Source of the DNA: Haemaphysalis longicornis | Lineage: Eukaryota > Arthropoda > Arachnida > Ixodida > Ixodidae | DNA length: 64,000 bases | Assembly (NCBI GenBank): GCA_013339765.2 | Contig: CM023449.1 | Coordinates: forward strand, 209,020,794-209,084,793 | Direction of reading: 5' to 3' | Shown here: positions 1 to 33,042 of the stretch, one piece after another | Layout: each line of letters opens with the position of its first letter | Numbering within the stretch: the stretch's first letter is position 1 | Position numbers and translations under genes: made by a program | The notes under the pieces: model-generated | The model's input: the letters and a program-made list of their open reading frames with translations, nothing else | The model's database searches: none | What the model was told of the DNA's origin: nothing

Positions 1-229
1 AGATAGCGACCGCCCATTAAACTCCATCTATTGATCACCTTCTACCATGGTGCGCGTCATTTCTTCTGCCTCCACGTAACAATACGAAGGCGGTGGCGTT
101 GGCGCAAAACTAAGGGACCCTAACTTTTACCGCGTTGTGCGATGCGTGGCGCCCTGTTACAGGAGCTTCGTGCTGCGGGTATCGCAAACCTACAATAAAC
201 GCCAAACCTTTTTTTTTTGTTCGTTGCAG

Positions 230-415
230 CTGGAAAACATAAGGTCGCAGCATCCGCGCCTGTGTGTGGCTTTGGTCCACGTTGACTTTGATGACTACCT
301 GGGCACATGTGGCAATGGGCGTGGACCTTTTGCTCGCCTTTCGGCGGCGCACGACGTCCTGCGGCGCTTCGTCGTCACTGCGCAGTTCTACGTCGATCTG
401 CGGCGCCGCCGATAA
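230..415 (+). CDS. Terminal coding exon of a secreted tick-family protein (paralogue of the 11-33 kb gene), 5' part outside window
   Basis: A long polypyrimidine tract (T-run at 209-218, then TTCGTTGCAG) gives a strong acceptor. From base 230 the frame reads 61 codons to TAA at 413-415 and enters in phase 0. The peptide contains VALVHVDFDDYLGTCGNG followed by PFARLSAAHDVLRRF. The minus-strand terminal exon at 11423-11283 has the same layout: hydrophobic strand, acidic D-x-(D/E)-F-(D/E)-D-Y, a Cys-Gly, then an amphipathic helix with paired Arg. I infer that both are the C-terminal strand and helix of one secreted domain family that I associate with ticks; a chitinase-like (GH18-type) barrel is possible but unchecked. 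The exon ends with an Arg-rich tail (RRRR) absent from the paralogue. The remaining exons lie to the left of the window. Confidence 0.62.
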   Translation: MENIRSQHPRLCVALVHVDFDDYLGTCGNGRGPFARLSAAHDVLRRFVVTAQFYVDLRRRR

Positions 416-3400
416 CGTTGCGACACCGTGTTCGCCTCCCCGTGCTGGCCCACATGAAAAATGCGTGACAGCGTTCGTGACGTGCCACGTCTGCGTCGTT
501 CTTGCGTGTGTCTTTTATTATTCGTATTTTGATTTCTGGGATACTATTAAACGTTACATCGGTAACGCGAATGATGCTGACTAAATACGTGCAACAACTG
601 GAAGGAGATGCGGCTTTCAAGCGCCTCTCATGATGAGCTGGAAAAGTCAAAAACCTTGTACTAGGGTTTTCCTATTCGTCCAGATACTAAATGGCATATC
701 CATTGCTAGTATCAGTTAATAGCCAACCGTTGTTCTTGTAGTTTGTTTTAGCTGTGTTGCTTGTAGGCAGTTGCTGGGTGAACAAAGTATCAACGTTGTC
801 TTATTTGAGACGGACAGAACCCAAACAAAATTGTGAGAGCGATTCTAAGGGCAATTGTATTTGCAACCTTGCGCTTGAAGGAAAGGAAAGCCGCATATAC
901 AAAGATTTAGTGGCGGATTTGTGCTTTATTGTTTCTTACATGCTATTTAACAAACGCAGTCGTGTTTGTGCCTCGTTATCTTGGCCACTGCGGTCATTTA
1001 CAAAAATACCATTACGTGCTATCTTGAAACGGGGCTGGCAACCATAATGACGTGCACTATTACCGACAGCACGTACAGCTCGGTCACTTTTATCGCAACA
1101 CTTTTAACAGCGGAGCTCTTTGTGGAAGTCGAAAGTTTGGTGTTTCAGAAAAAAAATTACCGGGAAAATTGCGGATCTTTAGCGTTTGCCCGTGCCTCGC
1201 GGCGTCCGCCGAGCCTTCCCGGACCGCGCAGTGGCTTCAGCAACACTAAGCCGTAAGACTTGAAGGTAGCGAAGCTGTACGCAACCTTCACGACCATCCC
1301 AATGGTGTAAGTTCCTGATTGCAGCCGATTTTCTGCCCTTCGCTGCCGCAACGACCTTTAATCCATCATTGTTGCTGCAAGTGTGAGCTTCCTTCATTCT
1401 ATTTTTTTGAGAGAGAGATAGAGAGATAGCCTTTATTGAGCAGGAAGACGCTAGGCCAAGTGGGTGAATCGGAAGTGGAAGGTGGGGTGTTTGGTGCTTG
1501 GAACATCTTGAAAACGTACAGTTTCAACCCGAAAGTGGTGAGCTCCTTGAAAGGTTGGGAGAGGCCGCGTGGATGGGAGGAAAGCAGGCTGGCGGTTCTA
1601 AACTGCTCTCACTAGACCGCTTTCTAGAGAGTAGTGCGCCAATTAAAGTCAACAGGAGGGTTCCAGTGTACGAGGGTCGATGTTAAAGGCGGAGGCATTT
1701 GAAGGAGGGTTGAAGGTACTGTAACGTGCAAATTTCGGACAGGAAGTGGTAATAATTGGATATAACCTTAGGGGGACGTACGCTATGACGTGTCTTTCTC
1801 TTTTCGAGCAAGTGCTGCCAAGATTACGGTGAACGCTGGAGTCTTTCTCGTTCCGAGCAAGTGTTGCCACGATTACAGCGAACGCTGAAGTTTTTTCTGA
1901 CCAATTTTGGCCAATTTTCCTAAGTCGATATGCGTAACTTTACAACCGTGCTCCAAGACGCTTGGCGGTCGCCGCGAGGCACGAACACATGAGATCTCGG
2001 CATCTTCTTGGTGTCGTTAACTGCCAGGCGATAGCTGCAATCGCGGCCAATCTCCAAGTGGGAAAGCTTGCCTTGATAAACGTACGCAAGGGACGCTGGC
2101 GGTCGTCCTGAGCCACGCCCACACGAGCGCTAGGTATTTTCTTGGTTTTATTAACTGTACGGCGATTGCCGCGATGAGCCGATGACCACGCTCACGTGCG
2201 CACGCTCCCGTTTGCACGTTCGTCAATTTCTTGGTATTTTTAACTGCAGATGCCACAAATTACGATTTGCCACTACGCAGCTTCGCTGTTAAAAAAAAAA
2301 CCGGCAAAAACCACGAGGAGCGAAAAAATGCTGACCGCACGTGAGCGCGTGCTTCGCGGCGAGCGCCGAGAACCCAGCTAGCGCAGTGGCTTCAGCAATA
2401 AAAATCCAGCGCTGTCGTCAAGCCCTACAGTGCACGTAATGCTGGGCATAGGGATCACGACGATATCGATGCATATGACGATGACTGCTACTAACGCTGT
2501 TCAAAGCAAAGACTGAACACGCAAATAAACAATTCCAAGCTTGTACGAATGTGAGGTAATGTGTCCTTCAGTGCTCACGTATAAAGAAATCCTTCAGCTT
2601 CTCTTAGTTCAAGCCTTAGGTGACTTATTGCAAGCTTCACCAGTTTAGCTGGTAGACGTCTACAATGCTGGGGATGACTCGGCACCCACCACTCGCCGCG
2701 AAGAAGATGACCACCTCGCCGATGCATATGACGACGATTACTAGCACCGGGACCGTGCAAATAAACAATGATAGTTATGGACCGTGTGTCCTGCAATGCT
2801 CACCTACAACAGCTTCGGTATTAAGTCTTGCGCGTGAATGCAAGCTTCCCTAAATTTTTTGTTAATTTTTGCGTTATAGGTATCTATCTAGTCGACGGCA
2901 ATTTTCGAGACCTTTATAGAGGCTAACGCTTGTATAAGTTGGGAATGCTAATAAGCGTCTCAAATCACGCAGAAAGACGTGAAGGGGTAGCACTGCTCTT
3001 TCTGCTAAAAGGTGGAACGACGTCATAATGACTAATAAATACCAGTAATGTACTCAAGACTGTTGTACACTCCTTGTGTTCTTCCTCCTGAAACCTGTGT
3101 AGCGAATCGAGCTTCTAAAGAAATTGCCACTATTGTAATCATTGTGTCTCCAAGTGAGCGCAACGTGGACGGGGCGCAACTGCTATTTGTATAGCCACAA
3201 GCCTCGGTAGCTGTATTACCATAACCGATAAATGACGTCATCAATAGTTTCAAGAACAGATATACCTTTGTAGGGGCGCAGAATCAACACAAAAGCACAA
3301 AAAATCACTTGTATATTCATGACCACATTGGAAGCATGAAAGCAAAATGTCATACATGATACTAAAAGACTGGGTTATACGCTGTAAATGAAGATAACCA

Positions 3401-4344
3401 CGATGATAATTTCCTTAATTAAAAAGTTGGCTGATTAGATACTTCACCGCAGCGAAATTTCGGCGCAGCGCGAACTGCAATCTTCTCGGAGACGGCGCAT
3501 AGCTCGGAGGCGCTGTTCCTCTGCTCGGGCAGCACTTGCTTGTCTTCCTTATCTCGTAGAACGTCGCGGCCGCGGAGCACGTATTGGCTGGCACCCTCGG
3601 CGAGCGCCCTCTCTCCCATTTTCGCCATGCGTACTGGTCTCATCCGTTTTACTTGTCTCTCTATCGGCGGTGTCCTCCTAGTTCTAGCGATTATGAGGCC
3701 GACGGCGACGCGTACGGCGAAACCACGAGAGCGGGTGCTAAGAGCTGTGCTCTAAAGAGGAGAATAAGGTATGTACAACTCGTGGATCTGCCTTTAATAT
3801 CCCTTTGTGTATTGTCAGGCTGAATAAAACTTTTCATACCAGAAGTTTTCAACGACAACGGAAGCCAGTCTATTAGCCACCTGCGCTGTTTCCTAATGGT
3901 CCATCAGACAGGCAGGAAGACGACGTACCGAAATTAGCGTTACTTGCTCTTATTTATAAGCACGTCAAACTCGGACTCGCGCTTGTGTGGGGTGGCATTC
4001 AACAGCCTCGAGGACACGAATAAAATAACGGCGTTTCAGCACTATAGTTGCCAGGTTAATCTCTCGATGCTGCTCTCGTTCAGCGACGATGCGTGAAAGT
4101 GCACGAAAACAACCATTCCCTCCGCCGTCATGTCAGCTTGCCAGACTGGATCCAACAAATCCTGGAATTCTGATTGAGAAAGCTGGCCGTCTTGACGCAA
4201 CCCCCGCCAGCGCCATCTATTGTTTCGCTTAGAACACTTTTATTTTGTTCATCTGCTAATACGGTCACGTTGTTCTGCACCAGTGGCCTGGGGGGTGAAG
4301 TCAAGGCTTTCCACAATAACGAGCAGAGTTCAAGCCTCACTGAT
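416..4344. other. Gene-poor stretch with dispersed repeats
   Basis: I see no exon here with both splice sites and a convincing peptide. A GAGAGATAGAGAGATAG run followed by CCTTTATTG at 1411-1437 looks like the reverse of a LINE 3' end with its AATAAA and simple tail, but no coding remnant could be confirmed beside it. The listed open frames are short, overlap on both strands and lack recognisable motifs. A dispersed repeat is listed separately at 2385-2830. Confidence 0.5.
2385..2830. repeat. Dispersed repeat, two partial copies in tandem (third copy at 61.9-62.3 kb)
   Basis: The segment 2400-2650 matches 61910-62330 over most of its length by eye. Shared blocks include GATGCATATG(A/G)CGATGAC, TTGTACGAATG/TTGTACACATG, GTCCTTCAG and TGCAAGCTTC(A/G)CCAGTTT. 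A second, shorter copy of the same unit begins near 2665 (GATGCATATGACGACGATTACTAGCACCG, written here only as a landmark at 2721-2749). No coding capacity was recognised. It is an interspersed repeat of unknown class. Confidence 0.55.
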
Positions 4345-4959
4345 GCTGATTTTTCGCAGACTGGCTCGCGCGAAAGCCCTTGAAAAGGCGTACCCTCCAG
4401 GCTCCCCCGCGCTATACACAGATGCAGCAACCTATCCTACCAGAGCGGCTGCTGTAGCCACGGTGGTGGACTCGAAACAAGTCCAGCGCGTTTCCGCCTC
4501 CTTACTTACGACATCACCCACGGCGGCAGGAGAGATCGCCATCGCGTTGGCTATGACCCACAGTCCCTACCTTCAAACAACTATTATCAGTGACTCCAAA
4601 TCAGCCATCCTAAATTTCCTTTACGCAAGAGTTTCCCCAGCAACTTTATCAGTCCTTTTGAAGGCACAGAACATTCGATCCCGTTCTTTCACTTTCGTCT
4701 GGGCTCCCGCCCATACCGCGCTACCTGGAAACTTAGCGGCCCACGAAGCTGCTCGAGCTTTGGTCTTCCGAAAGCTCGATGGCGCCGCCAATGATAGTGA
4801 GGTATTCACTCTACGGGACAGGCTACACACTTACGGGGACATCCTCGCCCATTACCGCTTGGAGCGTGCAATGTTTCCTCCTCCTAACCCATCTCTATCC
4901 CGATCCTTGGCGGTCATCTATCGGCAGCTCCAGACCCACTCCTTCCCCACCCCTGCCAG
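4345..4959 (+). pseudogene. Non-LTR retrotransposon fragment, RNase H domain (left half, interrupted)
   Basis: The frame shows the RNase H signature order: LYTDAATYP (first Asp), GEIAIALA (Glu), IISDSKSAI (Asp), then VWAPAHTALPGNLAAHEAAR. This is the C-terminal RNase H of an I-like non-LTR retrotransposon, which removes RNA from the RNA-DNA hybrid. Nothing convincing of the reverse transcriptase is visible upstream, so the copy is 5' truncated or decayed. It is broken at 4959/4960 by a hAT-type insertion and resumes at 8252. Removing the insertion and one 8-bp target duplication leaves the frame intact, so the LINE was open here when it was hit. Confidence 0.85.
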
Positions 4960-6014
4960 CAGTGTTGCGGAATGGGCGTCCCCATTCCATTCCCATTCCA
5001 TTCCGAGGAATTAGAACTTTTCTTGATTCCATTCTTTCGAATTCCTCGGAATGACAGAAGTTAGCCCATTCCCATTCCTGGAATTGACAGGAAGTTCAAT
5101 TCCATTCCTTTAATTCCTCAACGTAAAAACTACCTCAGGTGCTCTATCGAGTTGCAGAGGAACGCAACATGAATCTGATGTTATCATACGGATAGAATAC
5201 TGCAAAAGTACGCAAAATGTGTCGCTTGTCACCGAAGTTTAGAGGTGGTAGCAGGTTGGTTACATATCTCGTGCAGAACAACTACCCAGTGCAAAAAATT
5301 AGCGCCCCTTCCTAACGAAAGCCGAGGGAAGCGCGAAAGCTAAAAGTGCGTCCAACTTTCCCTGAAAGTGCGTCTAACCGATCGTCAAATCATCAGACAC
5401 CCAAACCGCAAGCGAAGAACGAACCCATGCAACGATTTTTCGCACACTAAGTAAACGCAGCTACGAACAATCTAAATGCACACCGTTACGTGGTTTATGA
5501 GATAAGGGATTACTATTGTACTCCTTCATGATCGACGCATGTGTTGTCTTATTTAGAACCGTTCGTTTATGCGATTTTCAAGTTAGTATTTTGACACAAT
5601 GCAAGGACAGTTTCTGAGCGAGAGCGAGAGAGAGACAATCTGTGGCCCCCGGTTTCACGCACGCGCCGTGTGTGCAGAGACCTTGTCAGAGCTTTTCGGT
5701 CGCGAAACCAGTCTAAAGGGTAATGAATTAAGTTTTCCGATTGAGTGCGATCTTCCCCACTAAAAAAGCTGTAGCTTTAAAAAGGGGCAGTCTCACACTG
5801 CTTCTTTTTGCATAATAAGAACAGGGACCCTACTACTTATTATAGTATTCGCATGTTAGCATGTTTTAACGGTTTGTTCTTGCGGGACGCGAGGTGAAGC
5901 AGCTATTACGTTGATGTCCTCTTTTTCCGTTTTCTTGCACAGTCTCTGGCGTGCTATCTTGCTATGTGCATTGCGTGCCGTCATACCAGCGTAATTAGTA
6001 TGCTGCGGATAACT

Positions 6015-6229
6015 GATTGATTGTAGGGTTTAACGCGCCGACGCAACGCAGGCGATGAGGCGCGCCGTATTGGTGGGCTCCGTATTAATTTTGACCACCT
6101 GGGGATCTTTAACGTGCCCCGAAATCTCGTACACACGGGCGTTCTTGCTTTCCGACTCCACAAGAAAAGCGGCCGCCGTGGCCGGGAATCGAACCCGCGA
6201 CCTCGTGCTCAACAGCGCAACGCTGCTGT
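6015..6229 (-). mobile_element. tRNA-derived SINE (Ruka-like), minus strand, 5' truncated
   Basis: On the minus strand the copy holds the RNA polymerase III B box (GGTTCGATTCCCGGCC), the body (CGTGTGTACGAGATTTCGG, TTAATACGGAG) and a short CAAT tail near 6015-6022. The A-box part of the tRNA head is missing. It is flanked by GGATAACT at 6007-6014 and 6230-6237, which I read as the target-site duplication. It is nested in the hAT element. Confidence 0.85.
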
Positions 6230-6983
6230 GGATAACTCCTAGTCATGTCGCGCGCAGCTTGCTCACATGTACACGCTTTCAAAGTGCTTACTTGAATGAT
6301 TTCAAGTGAATTTACAGCCTTGAGCACTAATGCTACTTATACCTCGGTGGAATGGTAAGGGTTTCAGTTCATGAGCCAGTTAACAAAGTGTGTACCAACG
6401 CGAGAGACGGGAGGGCAGCGGCACAGAACACCGTTAACCGTGCTTGCAATCACCGTACGAAAGTCGCGACTGCTTCCACGTTCAACTCCACTGCGCTTGT
6501 TTATTGTCCTTGAACTACCTCAGACCAATGCGCTCAAAACGGGACATTATTTATGGCCCCCTCATTTAAAAGGAGCGAACCACACCGTGACGGCAGACCT
6601 GTCAAAATAAAGAAGTCTAGTCAGGCAGTTTGTGTCCATGTAAGCGGAACCAATATGCACGAGGACCTGATCAAAATTTTGAAATGAGATCTTCCTACCT
6701 AAATATTGGCGATGCTCCAACTTTCAAGCCGACGACTAAGGCTTCAGTAATCAGGTATGTTTGTACCCAGGCGTAAAGGGCACGGGCACAGAAGGACAAC
6801 AACCAAACCATGAAAAAGTTTGGCACGACTGGAGGAGAGGGCCGCACATTGCTTTTGAAGCAAACCACGGTTTCGCACTGCTGAGAGCTGGCATAGCACT
6901 CGCAAATAGGGGCGCTATTGGAGCCGAAACTATTGCAAACAAACGCCTTTCGGCAGCTGTGTGTTCTGCATTACCTTATTGCA

Positions 6984-7171
6984 CGAGGACGCGGGTTCGA
7001 TTCCTGGCCTGGCCGCGGTGGCCGCTTTTTTGGTGCAGGCGAAAAGCAAAAACGCACGCGTGTGTACGAGATTTCGGAACACGTTGAAGATCCTCAGGTG
7101 GTCAAAATTAATCCGGAGCCCTCCGCTACGGCGCGCCTCATCGCCTGCGTTGCGTCAGCGCGTTAAACCTG

Positions 7172-7268
<97 letters not shown>
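6984..7268 (+). mobile_element. tRNA-derived SINE (Ruka-like), plus strand, long CAAT tail
   Basis: The B box region (GCGGGTTCGATTCCTGGCC) starts near 6991. It is followed by the usual body: GGCGAAAAGCAAAAACGC, GTGTACGAGATTTCGG, GGTGGTCAAAATTAATCC and GCGCCTCATCGCCTGCGTTG. The tail is a (CAAT)n array of about 96 bp. The A box is not clear, so the 5' end is truncated or altered. It is nested in the hAT element at 4960-8243. Confidence 0.85.
7173..7268. repeat. (CAAT)24 microsatellite in SINE tail
   Basis: This is an uninterrupted tetranucleotide array that begins directly after the SINE body. It explains the repeated INQS peptide in frames across this stretch. Confidence 0.95.
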
Positions 7269-8251
7269 GCATTGTCTAAAAATATCTAGTGTAGTGGTAT
7301 ATCCCAGCTGCCCACTACCAGAGCTTGGAGGTAGAAAGCTCAGTAACATATCCGAAGCCCGCTTCTTACGCTCACATTTGCTGGTGCCGGGCACGGAAAT
7401 TCATCCCCCACAATTTTTTTTCTGCCTTTATTTTGATTTGCTGGAGCCCCGGGGCCCCATTGCAACACACGGGCAGACGGTCGACAATTTGGCCCGTATT
7501 CCCGCGACATGCCTACCTGGTCGGCTTGCAAGCTGCAATGCTACTCACTGCGCGCTGGGTACGGAGGGTGGAAGGAGAACGCCAAGCAGACTCGCTGTTT
7601 CATGTTTCATACGTGAACGCTGTGTATTGTTAGCTCCAGGATTTCGCAGCATCAGCTTGCAGTGAGAAACACCGCGGCTTATGCTTCTGGATGCTATTCT
7701 CCGCCTACTGGCCTGGCCACAGTGCGGCTGCCATTGAGACGCCGGTCTGCTATTGGCGCCACGGAGTGTTGTAAACAGAAAGCTATGCCTCAAAAAGCCT
7801 TCCGAAGCACGAAGAGCCGACCTAGCGGAGCCACCAGCCATGCGCGCTTGCGCTATAGTGCCTAAAATATACTTCTAGGCACTATACTTGCGCGACTAGC
7901 TAGTTCATTTTCAAACGTGCTGAGGCAGGCTGCGTGGATTCAGTTTCTTTAGATGCCGGGTATGCGTTCTCGTTTTCGTCGCCGCTGCTCCCTTTGAGAT
8001 ATACCAACGCAGTCGTCGCCACAGACTACTTAAGTAGCCAGAAAGCTCCAGCGATGGTAACACCGTCGTCTGAAAATCACCATTTCATTCCCATTCCATT
8101 CCGGGCAAAAGGAGCCTAATTCCATTCCCATTCCATTCCTCCAAGCGTTGTCCTTATTCCATTCCCATTCCATTCCAGCATCTCGAAAAGGTGGAATGAA
8201 TCCGGAGTCATTCGAATTCCCGAATGGTAACTCCGCAACACTGCCTGCCAG

Positions 8252-8590
8252 CATGTCTGCGATCTTTCCCGACACCTACGTAGACGCATGTCCATATTGT
8301 TCGGTCTCTCACGCATCGTTATCCCATATCATATGGGCATGCTATAGCATCCCACTATCCAGGCACCGATCCCATCCCATTATCCTTATCATCACCAGCG
8401 AGGCGCGCTGGGAGGCCGCCCTGCGTGACCCAAACCCCCAAATTCAAGAAGACCTGGCCCGCTTGGCCGAAGGCACCGGGCCCCTGCCAAAAAGGGGTCT
8501 TGCTGCCCGACGGACGACGGAGAAGACGTCGCCGGCCTAATTGCCCAAGCTGTGGCCAAATAAAGTTGTTCTGTCGGTCTGTCTGTCCGC
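8252..8590 (+). pseudogene. Non-LTR retrotransposon C-terminus and 3' end (right half of the split LINE)
   Basis: This continues the frame broken at 4959. It encodes DACPYCSVSHASLSHIIWAC, a Cys2-x-His-x-Cys knuckle of the kind found downstream of RNase H in I-like LINEs. The frame then runs to a stop near 8538. The tail holds CCAAATAAAGTTG at about 8557-8569 and a short GTCTGTCTGTCC repeat, giving a plausible 3' end near 8590. Codon phase matches the left half exactly. Confidence 0.8.
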
Positions 8591-8796
8591 AGGCCAGCCA
8601 TTTTTTTACGGCAATATGTTCTCTTAGGTTCGTAGTGCGCGTTTAAAAAAAACAATACTTCGTATATTTTAGGTCGGATGAGCCCGCCAAAACCTTGAAA
8701 TTAGTTCCGCAATTCTTCTATTACGATGCGAAAAAGGGGCGCACGTGGGAACCTAGGCGGTCAGATTGGTGAAATACAAACCCCGTAGTAGACTGG

Positions 8797-9150
8797 GAGG
8801 AGGAGGAGGAAAAACTTTATTGTGAGCCTGGTGATGTGGGAGTGGCTCCTCAGTCCAGGAGACCATGGGACGACCTTGCTGTCTCAGCCCTGGACACCAG
8901 GAGTTGCTGTGCATCCAAGCCGGCGCTGGTCGTCAGGTTCTCCCACAGCTCAGGGAGGGGAAGGGAAGTGGGTAAAGGTGGGAGGGCTGGGTTGTTTGCG
9001 CACCCCAAGATCATGTGTATGAGGCTACATGGGTTAGGGCAGAATTTACATGTGGCAGGGTATTGGGTGGGGTACATCCGATGTAGCCAAGTTGGGTCAG
9101 GAAAGGTGTTTGTTTGAAGCCTCCGCAGTATTAGTAGACTGGGACATGGG
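8797..9150 (-). pseudogene. LINE 3' fragment, minus strand
   Basis: Reading the minus strand, the frame from about 9128 to 8850 includes WLHRMYPTQYPATCKFCPNP and then CSLIHMILGC. This is the same CCHC-type terminal motif and MYP-Q lead-in seen in the LINE at 55.7-58.1 kb (HRMYPEQYKDTCPFCQQ). It is followed by an AATAAAG signal at about 8822-8816 and a purine-poor CCTCC tail. It is the 3' end of an I-like non-LTR retrotransposon, 5' truncated. Confidence 0.75.
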
Positions 9151-11050
9151 AAATATATGGAATACGTGAAATACATGTGAATTACTTCCGTGAAATGCGG
9201 CGATCCTGATGGACGGAGTCTGCCTTACCATTTTAAGGAGAAAGCCCCCATTGAGCGAAATAGCTGGTATTCGGCTAGGGTAAATAGAAAACGGTTCCTT
9301 GAGGAGGCATTCTATATCGCACGAGGAGTTGTATAGCACGTGGACTTCTACAGTGCCAGTGCGCGTAATACAGGCGGCGTCCGACGTCGGCTTCCGTAAT
9401 AAAAAACAAAAAATCGACTCCTCTTGAGTCATTTCGTACATGTTCAGCAGCGCGAACTTGAACTCAGAAGCAGAAACGAGATTTTTTCGTCCACGCTAGT
9501 ACACCACAAAAGAAAGGAGTGGAAGCAGAAGCACCGAAATTTGCAATCGTCGTCAAATCAAATGTCTTTCTGTTCCTTTGAAGTACTCAAAGCTAATAGT
9601 GGTTACAGGACCGATAATACTGAGATGAAGGTTGCAAAATGTCGAAGGGGATGAACACGGGGGAAAGATTGGTAAAGGTAGAGAGGACTTATGTGCAGGT
9701 GAATAGTACGACGAAATTCGGGGCCTAGACAGCGCAGGTACTAGGTGTTGTAAGTGTATCATGCACGCCTCTACTACGCATAGACAGTGATGATGATGGT
9801 GACGACGAGGACAACAGCGGTAGTAGGGGTGCTGGGGCTGTAAGGTTAGTTTGAAGTCCGGCACGCTGGGCTTATGGAGCCCGTTCCAACTGTGTTGTTT
9901 CATGACTGAGGCTCGTGCTGTCATATTGGTGTGGCCTAATCGAAGAAGAACGTGTGTGACACACTGTGCCGCGAATCCAAAGCGCTTTTTATTCGAGACG
10001 CCTGTGGAGCCCAGGTACTACGTCGATATTAAGGGAACCGCAAGTTGGTTTAACACGAAAGCCTGACCTTCAAATAGCCATTTAAGAGTTTATTCGGTGC
10101 CGAAAGATGCTTTAATTCTGGAGAAACCGCTTATTCAATGCAGATAAAACCTGACGCAAACAGCAACTGCAGCCGCGGTTTCCATCGCGATAAACTGGAA
10201 GCAAACGAGGAAACGACAATGTATAGCGGTTTAGAAGCAACTGAATACAACGTCACCACGTACCGAGCGGTTTGGTCAGTTTCCGTCAAATCAATCGTGG
10301 TTTCCGAACTCCCAGGTCCTTTGCAGATCCGCAACACTAAGCAAAATGTTCATCTCACCCGTGATAAGTATTGATGCTTTGTTAAAAAAACATAGTTTTT
10401 CTGAGGCCCTGCGAATGTTGGCGGCAAGCCAAACACTCGTGCTTGCTTTGCTCGCACGTTTCCACGAAAAGCGGTACCGGCGCCCCACGTATGGACGAAT
10501 AACGCTATCCAGCGGCAGCCAGGAAAGACGTTGCGCACATGAGACGTTATAACCACTTCCGGTGCAAGTTGCTCGGTATAACCAGTGGCGTCGGCACGTG
10601 TCCTAACGTTCACGCTGTTTTCTACCCTCCTTTAAAAACAGCTAAGCATAAAAGTTGTATATTCCTGTTCTCAGTGAACTTGTCTATCCATCCACAGCAA
10701 CTTGTATATGGACCTCAGTGTCCCTTTAGTGATTTGTCCCTCACGACATCGTGGGAGAAGAGCTGGCCAGGCACTGTGCTGTGCCGACGCGCAGCTATTG
10801 CTAGCATAATAGGCGAAGACGCACGGTCGCACCTGCGGAGTTTTCACTGAAGACCTTAACCATTTCAAAAGTTTATTTTTTTCTCCCTTTAGAACTCTCA
10901 CTCTCTACACTCATTTTCCAATCTCTTTTTCCAATCTCCTTACTTCCCACCTTCTTAATTAGTAGAACCATTTGTGCGAAAAACAAAAACAGAAAAACGA
11001 CCCCACACTCTTTCAGCTTTGCGCTGAATTAAACTCACCAGACCGATATT
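9151..11050. other. No gene recognised
   Basis: This stretch lies beyond the 3' end of the minus-strand gene and contains only short overlapping frames without motifs. A GAT/GAC-rich patch at 9789-9816 is low complexity. I see no SINE or transposon termini. Confidence 0.4.
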
Positions 11051-11114
11051 GCAGTCATGTTTATTAACATACAGGAGACGTTCTGGAGCAGATAATCTCC
11101 ACTCTACGCGCACA

Positions 11115-11120
11115 TTTATT
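11115..11120 (-). promoter_or_regulatory. Polyadenylation signal AATAAA
   Basis: On the minus strand AATAAA lies about 163 nt past the stop codon at 11283. A second AATAAA lies at 11064-11059. Either could end the transcript of the minus-strand gene. Confidence 0.5.
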
Positions 11121-11282
11121 CCACTACATTGAATCGGTAGACTATAACATTAGGCTACTTTATCGCGCAATCAATAATTTGTAATGTGTTTAGTGTACAT
11201 ATTGCTCTACAAGTCAATTGAAATTATCATTAGAGACGTTAATAACATCGAAAATACTGGTCGTGAGAGAGCCAGAAGCTCT

Positions 11283-33042
<21,760 letters not shown>

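Larger units (their letters stand above)
4960..8243. mobile_element. hAT-type DNA transposon, 3284 bp, non-autonomous, inserted in a LINE
   Basis: The ends are perfect 12-bp inverted repeats: CAGTGTTGCGGA at 4960-4971 and its complement at 8232-8243. They are flanked by an exact 8-bp target duplication, CCTGCCAG, at 4952-4959 and 8244-8251. An 8-bp duplication and a CAGNG-type terminus are typical of the hAT superfamily. Both ends carry subterminal CATTCC-type simple repeats (about 4980-5105 and 8085-8180) in the same orientation. No transposase frame was recognised, and two SINE copies are nested inside. It is therefore a non-autonomous or internally replaced element mobilised in trans. Confidence 0.85.

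Noticed and set aside
6961..7665. 234-codon plus-strand frame with repeated INQS
   Set aside because: It is the SINE body plus its CAAT tail read through; there is no independent coding signal.
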